Shown: in pieces, positions 35,517 to 45,591 of the stretch
Layout: each line of letters begins with the position of its first letter
Numbering within the stretch: position 1 is the stretch's first letter
NCBI GenBank assembly: GCA_934045905.1
Contig: OW203770.1
Coordinates: forward strand, 29,149,259-29,213,258
DNA: 64,000 bases
Direction: 5' to 3'
DNA from: Leuctra nigra
Taxonomy: Eukaryota > Arthropoda > Insecta > Plecoptera > Leuctridae
Notes under the pieces: model-generated
What the model was told of the DNA's origin: nothing
The model's input: only the letters and a program-made list of their open reading frames with translations
Databases searched by the model: none
Program-made: the position numbers and the translations under genes

Positions 35517-35690
35517 AAAAAACACTCCGTGTAAAAATACCAGCCTAGTCTCTTCAACTAAAAAAAAAAAAAAAGAAATCTAAAAATTCAGCACTGAAAA
35601 TAAGTGATATCAAAAAATGGGCCAATTCAAAACTTCATTTTATACCAATGTATACCAAAATATACTTTGCGCATCGTGTGTATAAATATT
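35517..35690 (+). mobile_element. Single arm of the family C palindrome
   Basis: ACAAAAAACACTCCGTGTAA through to CTTTGCGCATCG, the left arm only. The partner arm is absent. Confidence 0.55.
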
Positions 35691-35779
35691 ACAGAATTAT
35701 AATATGATAAAATCAAAAGTACCTTAATATATTTAATCTAGGGGCTTTAACGCATTGTTAATCTAAGTAAATTACAATT

Positions 35780-36663
35780 TAAGGGGTCAGATATTTCAGC
35801 CGCCATTATGAAACCGGAAGTAACGTCGTATCTCGAAAACTGGAAGACTGATCAGTACGAAACTAGCGCCAAATGATTCTGAAGGCAATTTTCATGGAAT
35901 AGGAACAGTCAAACTAGAATGTTCTCATTTATGAGCCCGGAAATGACGTCATTAAAAATTAAAAATTATTATATTCCCCATTCTATACAATGAATACATA
36001 TTCAGAAAGACTAAAATGATACACATTAATTGTAGATATAAATTCTATGTGGCAGTGCAGTACGTTTAGCAGCCATTTTGAAAACCGAAGTGTTATGCCA
36101 TATCTCTGAACTGGGTTGGCCGATTTGAATGAAACCTTTGGTTTTCAGATTTTCATTAGTAGTAACCAAATTGTAAATGGCGATTTTTTTAAAAGAATTT
36201 AGTAATTGTTCATTTCATATGTGTCACAAGTTGTAAGAATAAACTAAAAAAAGGAGTGATATCCCCATAAAAAACACTTCGTGTAAAAATACCAGCCAAG
36301 TCTCTTCAACTAAAAAAAATTAAATCTAAAAATTCTGCAATGAAAAGTACTAGTGATCAAAAATTATCTAAGTCAAAACTTTATTTGAAAATCAAAAAAT
36401 ACTTGGTGCATTGTTTTTTTATGGCATTATAGGTAGGTATACTATATATGTATATGTGTATTTGATGTATATTTTATATGTGGCCTATGCCTCTAAGCTA
36501 TTTATATGCACGATGCGCCAAGTGTTTTTTGATTTCAAATAAAGTTTTGACTTGGCTAATTTTTTGATATCACTACTTTTTGTTGCAGAATTTTTAGATT
36601 TATTTTTATTTTTTTTAGTTGAAGAGACTTGGCTGGTATTTTTACACGAAGTGTTTTTTATGG
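35780..36663 (-). mobile_element. Family C Helitron-like element, 3'-truncated
   Basis: Palindrome arms at about 36262-36410 and 36512-36663. They are followed on the minus strand by a body with CCGGAAGTAACGTCG, CCGGAAATGACGTCAT and GCAGCCATTTTGAAAACCG, decayed forms of the CRE/ETS blocks. The 3' hairpin is missing. Confidence 0.55.
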
Positions 36664-36769
36664 CTCGTACTGACTTTAAAATAAATAACTCAGCTTTATT
36701 GTCATTCAACATTTACCATTTTTTTTTATTGTATCAATTAATTAACAATTAATTACCCCATCCAACTAA

Positions 36770-37195
36770 AGTCGGGTTGGTAAGACAAGTTGGTAAGATA
36801 AGTTGGTGACAAGGGATGGTAAGGTGGAGCGCGAGATAAAGAAGAGACGAGCAGCGGCGGAGAGCTTTTACCAATGTGTTCGGAAGCTGTTATGGAAGGA
36901 CGGTATACCAATGAGGTGCAAACTACTGATATACAAACTGTACTATATTCCAATCCTGACATATGGGGCGGTAACATGGCCAATGGGCAGAAGAGAAATA
37001 GCAGAAATCCAGGCATCACAGATGAAGTTTTTGAGAGGGGTGGCGGGAGTGACCAAGTTGGATAAAATCAGGAGTAAGAAGATAAGACAAGTCTTGGGAG
37101 TGGAGAAGTTAAGTTTGAAGATAAGTCGAGAGAGGTTGAGATGGTTCGGGCACATGAAAAGAATGGGAGAGTGGGAGAGTGTACCATTATACACG
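36770..37195 (+). pseudogene. Non-LTR retrotransposon RT C-terminal fragment
   Basis: The frame includes YKLYYIPILTYGAVTWPMGR, then LRGVAGVTKLDKIRSKKIRQ and RERLRWFGHMKRMGE. This is the recognisable region after the RT catalytic core of LINE proteins (Y-G-x-x-T-W, then R-L-R-W-F-G-H). The catalytic YADD part and the endonuclease are absent, and the frame runs into unrelated sequence around 37195. It is a dead 5'-truncated or internally broken copy. Confidence 0.65.
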
Positions 37196-37439
37196 ATAAA
37201 TTGTAATTTTATTTTACCGGTAAATATGAGTTTACTTTCACTCGATTATCTTTCTCCTGTGACTAGATACAGTCACAGTTTGTTCTGAGAGTTTGTTCTG
37301 AAGAGTACATAAAAGATCGCTCTGAATGTTTCATGTGACACTTTAATAATGAAAATGGTTAACTGATTTAAAAAGTGGATGCGACTTACGACTAAATTGC
37401 GACCACGAGACACATTTCCAGTCATATTCAACTCAATAA

Positions 37440-37545
37440 GAAAATAATGCATTGACTTGGTCAACTTTTTAATATCACTGCTTTTTGATTCTACATGCTT
37501 TTTTTAGTTGAGAAACTTGGCTAGTATTTTTTCACGGAGTGTTTT
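37440..37545 (-). mobile_element. Decayed arm of the family C palindrome
   Basis: CATTGACTTGGTCAACTTTT through TTTTCACGGAGTGTTTTT, with several substitutions. Confidence 0.45.
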
Positions 37546-38758
37546 TAATGTTTATGTATGGTGTTTTTCCCTACAAAATGCGTATAAAATAAGTTTACAA
37601 CACGTTGATTGTATCTATAATAGCTCAGTTAATTACCTATTATTTAGTACAAATCGCAATAAGTCGGAATTAATTGCATCCCTAAATGTTTAACTTTTTA
37701 ATTAAGCACTTTGAGAAAGTTAGTTCTTCGCAGTAACTATTGTGTATTTTCATTTCTAGGCATCATTTTTCGTGTACAAATGCTACACGACATTGAGGGA
37801 CATCAAGCAATGATTTCGTGTCAAGATAAATACTTAACTGGAACATTGACTTACTTTCCTCTAAACTTTAGTAAAGTTCATTCACGATTAGAATAGCAAG
37901 CCGTAATGGCGGCGTGTACTACCGTAGTCAAGTGAACGTATACCTAAACATGTATCAATATAATAATCAAAAAATGTGTATAATACGGATGTAGGTAAAA
38001 TAAATCAATTTTATTGAATTTTTATAATATTTACTACTATTAAAAATTGCGTATTTGACATAATTTATACAATTTCAATAATACAAAGAAGAAAGTCTTG
38101 CCATTGACAGGGCAGTGTTCAAGTGACTGACCAATGAACGACGTGATCGACTAAAACGTCAGTGATATTCTTATCGTGAACGAACTTTAGTAGAAAATGC
38201 CGTCATATTGAGGACGATTCGAAGAAGGAACTCAAGAACATCAATCCGCGTAAGAAGAGACGAGGTTGCGGTCATTGCCAATGATTCACTTACCCGTGTC
38301 AAGTGTGTGGTGCATATTAGAACATAGAGTTTTATAGAGTGAGCGAACTATGAAAGTAAACCTCGCAATAAAACGGTGCTTTGGCAGCGTCGATAACGTC
38401 CGACTATATGGGAAAATGAATGTGCCCAAGTGAACAAATAAACACGGTACACGATATCATAATTACATAGGTGGTATTCCTACGGCATTCAATGCACTCC
38501 CAATACATTTAAAACAGTTTGTTAGGTGTAAAATAATTGAAAATAAACAGAAAGAGTTAATGTTAAAATACAGAGTTATTGTAAAAGTTCATGCTGTTTT
38601 GTCGTTATTTCTTCGTATCTATTTATCCTATCATGTTTCACAATTTAGTTATACCATATTTTTCATGTTCTGTTCCATTTTTTTTTTTTTTTTTTTTACA
38701 AATATCCATGGTTATATAGTTGCATATTTTCTATTTAAACAATACATATATTTTGACG
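37546..38758. other. No gene recognised
   Basis: Several short open frames without domain, splice or composition support. A T-run lies at 38681-38697. Confidence 0.4.
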
Positions 38759-38760
38759 TA

Positions 38761-38971
38761 CACTTGGCCAAACAAAACTTGAACGTTCAATAAATCTGAT
38801 AGGCTGATAAATGTAAGATCGCAACATCAGAAGTCAGTCTAAGCGATCTCATTGTCTCACTCTAGTAGGTGACCTTACATTTCAATGATAATAACAAGCT
38901 TTGATTGGTTATGGGACATGACCAGCAGTCATTCAAATTTGGTCAACGTTCAAGTTTTGTTTGGCCGAGTG
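38761..38971. mobile_element. Tc1/mariner-type MITE
   Basis: 211 bp with inverted ends CACTTGGCCAAACAAAACTT and AAGTTTTGTTTGGCCGAGTG, flanked by TA on both sides (38759-38760, 38972-38973). No coding. Confidence 0.65.
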
Positions 38972-38973
38972 TA

Positions 38974-39560
38974 CCTACGAATCCGAGTCTAACATTTATT
39001 TAATAAAGAATGCTCCACAAAAATCACAAAAATCAGGTCAAGTAACAAATCTCAACATAATATCTTACTTATATATGATTCATTCTAAGAATGTAGGTAA
39101 CTGTCTCAGAAACGAAAGAGTTCTTGGAAAAAGTCTTCCCACTAACTTATTCACAGAGTATCGATCCTCTAGTGAAAGAGACCTGTGTTTGCGTTGTGTT
39201 GCCATGTTACCTTGCTAGTTCGTGTCGAACTCGCACTTCTTGCCACAAACTTCAGGCAAGAAACAACGCTTAATATTAACTAAGTTTCAAGATATTTTAC
39301 ATCAAATATACTACTTGTCTTCCAGTTCATTGTGACCATACGTAAAGACATACTGTCATCTAAAAGTGTATTAAGGGCATTTTTACATATTGATTTCTTT
39401 GGAAAAGTACTCGTGCATCAGTTGATTTCAAAACTATTACATTTTATTTATTTCACATTTATGTATGCTTTAACTATCTGTAAGCCTTTTCCTGATGTTT
39501 TCGCCATTTTCATACAAAAGTTCAGATTTTCATGTCAAATTAAATTGTCATGAAGAATAG
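38974..39560. other. No gene recognised
   Basis: Unassigned AT-rich sequence. Confidence 0.4.
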
Positions 39561-39564
39561 GTAT

Positions 39565-41240
39565 AGTAGTGGAGTAAAGATGTCTAAAATTAGTGCATTT
39601 GTGATACCTTTCGTGAAAATTGGTACCCTTACTAATTCGAGAATGAGGAATCCAAAAATCAATGGCACCAACCTGAGAAATTAATACTTTCTGCGTAATT
39701 AGCATAATTAGAATAATTAATAAACATAGATAATAAATATATATAATTTTATAATATGGTCTTTATTAGTATCCATCGAAAGCTCGTCATGATTACAATC
39801 CATATAAATTATAAAATGTTAAATTTTTTCATTCACATAATAATTAATCGGTTAATTAATTATTTTATAAAAATCGCCATTCAACAAAAAGCTATAAATG
39901 ACCCTCTCAGATTTTGATAAAACTTGGTAGCATTAGTCACAAGCACAAAGTAAAACATACGTATTTTTTGTTTTGTCCATTTATTGAGTACTTTTGGATT
40001 TTCAGGCCCTCAAATAATCAAAATTTTTGTTTCCATTCCTTCACTTGAACTGTTCTGACTTTAACGCCGTTCGAGTAAGAAGATTCGTCTTTTTTTAATT
40101 TGGTTACTCTAATTATTGGGTACTTATTATAGTATGGTCATTTAAGGGGAAAAAGTCAAAATTTTGGCTTCCAAAATGCCTATTCACAAAAACGTATTTC
40201 TTCTAATTTTCAATGCATTATGATGAAATATGGGTTAAATGTACAAAGAAAGGAATTTTGTTATCAAATCAATGGCCAATGGGTACTTAATGTAAAAACA
40301 CTTTTCTGTGTTAAGGAAGGGGGGGGGGGGGGCAATGATAAATTCAGACTCATTTCTTAACGGGGGAGAGGACGAATTTCCCAATATTCAGGGTTATTTG
40401 TAGGGTGACCAAATATCAATTATCTGTATCCTAGAAATTACTATCGAGAGAAACAAAATGGTGACCCCCCCCCCCCCAGCTCCATGTGGGTCCACGGCGC
40501 ACGGTTTGCACGGAGCGCATATATGGAGATAAATAATAGTTTATGAAAGAAAGGAGTAGGTGGATGCTATAAATGTACAACACACATATTACAACACAAA
40601 ATACGTTTTTGTGAATAGGCATTTTGGAACCAAAATTTTGACTTTTCCCCCCTTAAATGACCATACTATAATAAGTACCCAATAATTAGTTTAACCAAAT
40701 TTAAAAAAGACGAATCTTCTTACTCGAACGGCGTAAAAGTCAGAACAGTTCGAGTGAAGGAATGGAAACCAAAATTTTGGTTATTTGAGGGCCTGGAAAT
40801 CCAAAAGTACTCAATAAATGGACAAACCAAAAAATACGTATGTTTTATTTGGGCTTGTGACTAATGCTACCAAGTTTTATCAAAATCTGAGAAGGTCATT
40901 TTAAGCTTTTTGTTGAATGGCGATTTTTATAAAATAATTAATTATGCGGTTAATTATTATGTGAATGAAAAAATTAAACTTTTTATGATTTATATGGATT
41001 GTAGACATGACGAGCTTTCGATGGATACTCATAAAGACCATATTATAAAATTATATATACCTTTTTATCTATGTTTATTAATTATGCTAATTATGCTAAT
41101 TACGCAGAAAGTATTAATTTCTCAGGTTGGTGCCATTGATTTTTGGATTCCTCATACTCGAATTAGTAAGGGTACCAATTTTCACGAAAGGTATCACAAA
41201 CGCACTAATTTGCCATTATATAGGACATTTGACTCCACTA
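39565..41240. repeat. 1.7-kb foldback with ~650-bp inverted arms
   Basis: The left arm (about 39565-40215) starts AGTAGTGGAGTAAAGATGTC. It matches the complement of the right arm (about 40600-41240), which ends GACATTTGACTCCACTATA. Long identical blocks include TTCGAGTAAGAAGATTCGTC and ATTTAAGGGGAAAAAGTC. The ~385-bp spacer carries a G-run (40320) and a C-run (40465). No transposase; an open frame of 122 codons at 40910-41278 lies within the right arm and is not gene-like. Confidence 0.75.
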
Positions 41241-42040
41241 TAGGAATTCGTATGTCTTTGCAAATTATGGAAATTTGAAAAGCCGTGTTAATTTATTCAA
41301 TTAATATTTAAGAGGCCAGCGTAAGGTAACTGGAAACGTACCCCTCCCTTGATGAATGCATGCATAGAGTACTGGTGTGCCACGCCCTCTAGGCACTTCC
41401 GGAGGTTTTTAGATTTCTCTCTTATGGAAAATAACATGGGGACATAGGCGTGCGCAGGAGAAATCATTAGGGGGGGCCAACACGGGCGCCAACAGGATTA
41501 ATGACAAGTGAAAAAATTGGTACGGATGAAGGGGGGTGTGGGGGGCGCGCCCCCCACCTTGCCCCGCAGGGCGTTTTTTGGATTTTTGAACTTTGAAATC
41601 AATTTTGGGACGTTCTGAGGAGTATTTTGTTACTATTTTTATTATTTTTACCAACGTTTTCACTACAATAAGGTGCCCCAAAACCTAGCCCGGCAGAGTG
41701 TTTTGTAGTTTTTTGGCTTTTCAAAATGAATTTGAGACGTTTTGAGGTGCACTTTGTTCACATACCTAATGCAACTATATATGTTAAACACCACAAAACT
41801 TTATTTTTTCACGACTTATAAATATAAATTGTGCTGAAAGGAGGTTCGGGGGCGGAGCCCTCGAGAAAATATTATCTGAAGGTACATATTAGAGCAATTT
41901 TGAGGCACATTAAAAATAAATAATTTGTAGGGGAAAAACCTGGAAATTCATGAAAAAATCGTAAGTTTGGAAGGTCGTTTAGGCATTGTTTACGTGGTAT
42001 TTTCTTCAAAATAATATTGTGTTTTTGATCAACCTAGTAA

Positions 42041-42956
42041 CTGGGGTCACTATGGACGCAGGGGTGACTATGGACAATTTGAAATTCCCGCATAAATGTA
42101 GCTCTGTAGCATCCATGCGGCAACATTTCGAACTGAGATTTTCGCGGTGTACTTCAAGGACGTTTTGGAACAAAGTTACATGTGCTAGAAGTCAATTGTA
42201 AGTATGATTGTTTCGTAAAAAATTACTGTGTAACATCCCAAAAAATAGTGTTTTCGCATAGGCTGTAACCTTCCAGTGACCCACGACAACCTCTGTGTTC
42301 AAAATTTTTCAAATCAGGATTAGTTTGCAATGAAATGTGTTGCGTTGAAGTTATGTTAAAAACAAAATATTTTCATTATATTTCAGTGGGTTGTTTTGAC
42401 GTTTTTCTTTTTTTTGGACTTTTTATGGGTGGCTTTGGACAATGCCAAGATCGTACAGGAGGGAGCTGGGCTCAAGGCATTATGCAAATTACGACAAAGA
42501 AGTATTAGCAAATGCTATTAAAGATGTTGTTGATGAACAACTTTCATAAATTATGAACAACATCATAAATAACTTTTGTATTGAATCTTTTGTAATAAAT
42601 CTATTGTAATTTGATTAAAACTGTATAATACTGTGTATTCCAACAGGAAAAACCACTTATTATGTTCAGAAATCTTTTTTAAAAGTTATTCACTGTCCTA
42701 AGCCACCCCAGGAATGAGTTTAAGATGATTTTTTATTGATTTTAACAGTGTGTCCATAGTCACCCCGACCCCTGGGGTGACTTTGGACACTTTAAAATAT
42801 TTAAAAAAAAATATGTGAGGTAAAAAAAATATATATGGTCATCTTAATGCCTTCTTTAGACCCAATAGCACTTTTAGCAAAAACCACATTCATTTTTTGA
42901 CCAACATGTGCTCGCAGGACTTCAAAATATGCTGAAATCGTCCATAGTGACCCCAG
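42041..42956. mobile_element. pogo/Tigger-like remnant nested in the hAT-like element
   Basis: Inverted ends CTGGGGTCACTATGGACG and CGTCCATAGTGACCCCAG, with related words repeated just inside (GGGGTGACTATGGAC, GTCCATAGTCACCCC). It encodes a truncated transposase N terminus. I do not see a clean TA duplication at the borders. Confidence 0.55.
42442..42549 (+). pseudogene. Truncated transposase N terminus (Pipsqueak-type HTH start)
   Basis: 35 codons, MPRSYRRELGSRHYANYDKE followed by VLANAIKDVVDEQLS, then TAA. The MPR-Y-R-x-x-G-x-R-x-Y-x-x-Y opening and the following helix are typical of pogo/Tigger transposases. The recognition helix and the DDE domain are missing, so it is a deletion derivative. 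Confidence 0.55.
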
Positions 42957-43698
42957 GTGACGTACTTGATTCCAGTAATGTGAGCAACTCCAGTGTGCCC
43001 CGCAGGGAGATTTTTTTGTTTGAAACCCTTTTAAAACAAAATTTTGACACTATTATGACGGCATTTTATAATTTTTTAGTTGAGTCTGAGCCATTAGGGG
43101 GGGCCAAGGCCCCCCCGGCCCCCCCGTGCGCACGCCTATGCATGGGGACTTACTTTGATTGCTGGTCATTTGTAAACGAAACAGAGTTAAGAAAATCCCA
43201 ATACACCACCATTAACTTCAATCATTCATTTATAATATTATGTCGACACATCTCTTTAAATATATACCAAATTTAATTTTATTTAAAACCAAATTTAATT
43301 TACCAACTTGATTGAGTGTATAAACTCGAGGAGCACAGAAATACTTCAGTTTGGTTTAATTTTTATCAACAATCGAAAATTGACGTGCAAGGTCTGGCAT
43401 CATTGTTGAAAATTGTTTCATTTGTTTTTCATTTTTGTAAAGTCGCAGTTGCCAACTCGCTTCCCAGGACATCGCGCTGCGCCGTGTTACAATATATTAT
43501 TGATGTAGATTGCAACGTCGCACTTTGGAGCTGTTTAATAATTAACTACGGTATTTTTATTTTTTATTTTTTTATTTTTATTTAATCTTTATTGTCAACA
43601 GGGCCGAAGCCCCACAAGTGCAATATAATAAAAACATGAGAACATAACAACAGACATAATATCACAAACAATAAGAACGAATTACACCTAGATCGGTT

Positions 43699-44039
43699 CT
43701 ATATAAAAACATTGGACAAAACCTCGTCAACAGAGTCTTTAAAATCAGTAAAAGAATCATTAAAAATATCTATATCACAGATCAAGTCACTAGATAACAC
43801 ATCATTAAAAACAGACTGGATACGCAATATGGGAGAATATTTGTAAACATTAACACGACATTTTGAAAGATAAAAAGGTTGCCTATTCCTTGTGTTTTTT
43901 CGTGGAGCATGAAAATTAATATTGCTAATAAGAACAGAGTCATAACAGTCATGTATTATTCTATATAAAAACAATGTCTGTGATCTGACGCCTCACTTCA
44001 AGTGTTGTTAGGTGGTAACTACGACACAAATCAGCATAA
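43699..44039 (-). pseudogene. LINE ORF2 C-terminal end
   Basis: Continues directly from the catalytic part after the MITE: ADLCRSYHLTTLEVRRQITD, then IIHDCYDSVLISNINFHAPR and a C terminus ending VDEVLSNVFI. The join across the MITE is in frame once one ATAA copy is removed. Confidence 0.65.
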
Positions 44040-44466
44040 CGTCGGCTACGCGGCAAAACCTCGTAAGTGCCATTTTGCAAAATGTTCTGGAGAGACAAAA
44101 AACATCACAATTTGAAAATATAGGTATATCAAAATTATTTTTATTGGTAAATTCATGTAAAAATATACTACACATACTAATTGACTCAAAACTTAAAATT
44201 TTTTTAGTTCCTATTATATAAAGCACTTACGTGTTTTTACTCACGTTAACTTATCAGTTTTAAGCACTTTACGCCAGTACACAAAGGCACCTGCGTGGTT
44301 TTGCTGATCACTTGGTTTCATATATGTTAAATAACAAGGATTTACATTGGTCAAAGATTTTTGCGGGAATATTCAAATGCAGGAATCATTATTAAGCTAT
44401 TGAAAAAACTCAACAGTCCATTTTTGGCCAAAATGGCACTTACGAGGTTTTGCCGCGTAGCCGACG
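44040..44466. mobile_element. 427-bp MITE, CGTCGG ends, 4-bp ATAA duplication
   Basis: Inverted ends CGTCGGCTACGCGGCAAAAC extend about 38 bp. The 4-bp duplication ATAA is at 44036-44039 and 44467-44470. Removing it restores the LINE frame, so the borders are firm. Subterminal words GTAAGTGCC/GCACTTACG recur inside. It shares its first six bases and 4-bp ATAN target with the transposon at 49898-53908, which may supply its transposase. Confidence 0.7.
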
Positions 44467-45045
44467 ATAATCAGCCCTATGAAACACTACTCCAGATTTA
44501 AAACACATGAATTTGATAAATCTCTTCTGAACACTTTCTACACTTTCAATGTTACCGATGTGAGACCCATTAGGATTCCAGATAGTAGTGGCGTAATCAA
44601 CATTTGGTCTAACAAGGGTAACATACAACTTCCTCAGAGTCTTTTGTTTAAAGTCATTAGCCATATCTCGTTTAATAAAACCCAGGAGTTTAAAAGCCTT
44701 GGGAACTATATAGTTGACATGCTTGTTAAAAGTTAGATCGCTTGCCATGACAACCCCTAGGTCTTTAATATGAGAAACCCGAACAAGATTCTGATTGTCA
44801 AGAGTGTATGTGTGATTTATCTGAGTCTTCTTATTTGTGAAAGACAAAACATTGCACTTGCTGACATTTAAAGATAATTTCCATGTTGAGCACCATGAAG
44901 AGAGAGAAGTAACATCCTCCTGGAGGAGGCTACAGTCATTGATATTAGAAACTGTTCGGAACAGTTTCAAGTCATCTGCATACATTAAAGCATGGGAATT
45001 TTTAAAACATGAAGGCAAATCATTAACGAACAGGACAAATAAATT
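44467..45045 (-). pseudogene. LINE reverse transcriptase fragment, catalytic part
   Basis: Reads LFVLFVNDLPSCFKNS, then ALMYADDLKLF with the RT box-C YADD. It continues with LSLNVSKCNVLSFTNKK, HIKDLGVVMASDLTFNKHV and YATTIWNPNGSH, the usual order of non-LTR RT palm and thumb. It is interrupted at RADY by the MITE. Upstream RT boxes and the endonuclease are missing, so it is inactive. Confidence 0.75.
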
Positions 45046-45512
45046 AGAAGAGATATCTCGACATAATATTTTAAATGAAAGATTGAAGTTTATGGTAATG
45101 TATTGGGATTTTCTTAACTCTGTTTCGTTTACAAATGTCAATCAATCAAAGTAAGTACCCATGTTATTTTTCATAAGAAGTGGTAAAACCACAAACCTCC
45201 GAAAGTGCCCAGTGGGCGTGGCACTAAAGTACTCTATACTTGTTGTATACATGCCGAAAGGAAACACTTCGGATACCACGTTGGAAGTCACATTGAACGA
45301 AGTTTTAGGTGGCACCTCGTAAATGTCGAATAAACACTACGAGGTCATAATCTACTCCAGAGCATTCAGTACAGTACGCTTAAAATAGTTGCTTATACGG
45401 TTTTAAACAATATTTTAGTGTAAAACAAAACTGAAAAACCGCTATGAAGAACTTTCGTGTCCCGTAACCTTGTAAACTGTTATTTATCTACAATGTAATC
45501 AGGTCAACTAAA

Positions 45513-45591
45513 ATGAATTCTGAGCAAATCCTGAATGCCATAGAAAAGAGAAAAGTTGCTCCATTCTTCATTCGTGTTCTGTACCGTTTTG
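45513..45591 (+). CDS. Odorant receptor exon 1
   Basis: ATG in AAAATGAATTC; encodes MNSEQILNAIEKRKVAPFFI and VLYRF, ending in phase 1 before the donor GTAAGT. It is the only upstream exon I find that joins in frame to exon 2. The start is inferred from this and from the usual short OR N terminus. Confidence 0.65.

Larger units (their letters stand above)
41443..43140. mobile_element. hAT-like element with 8-bp target duplication
   Basis: Inverted ends CATAGGCGTGCGCA and TGCGCACGCCTATG. The perfect 8-bp duplication CATGGGGA lies at 41435-41442 and 43141-43148. An 8-bp duplication with short CA-starting ends fits hAT. G/C-rich blocks lie inside both ends. No hAT transposase; most of the interior is a second element. 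Confidence 0.65.
43555..45045 (-). mobile_element. Jockey/CR1-type LINE, 5'-truncated, split by a MITE
   Basis: The minus strand carries RT from just before YADDLKLF to the C terminus. It continues on the far side of an inserted 427-bp MITE, then a 3' UTR ending in an A-rich tail (complement of TTTATTTTTTATTTTTTTAT near 43556). The 5' truncation begins at about 45045. It lies just upstream of the odorant receptor gene. Confidence 0.7.
41330..45310. repeat. Inverted-repeat pair bracketing a LINE fragment
   Basis: Left arm pieces at about 41360-41442 and 43149-43270 (once contiguous, now split by a hAT-like element) match the complement of about 45045-45245. Shared words are GTGCCACGCC, CGGAGGTTT, AACATGGG, ACTTACTTTGATTG and GTAAACGAAACAGAGTTAAG. 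The arms are imperfect. This may be a large foldback or an inverted segmental copy. Confidence 0.5.

Noticed and set aside
40910..41278. 122-codon frame as a gene
   Set aside because: It lies wholly in one arm of the foldback, and the opposite arm does not preserve it.
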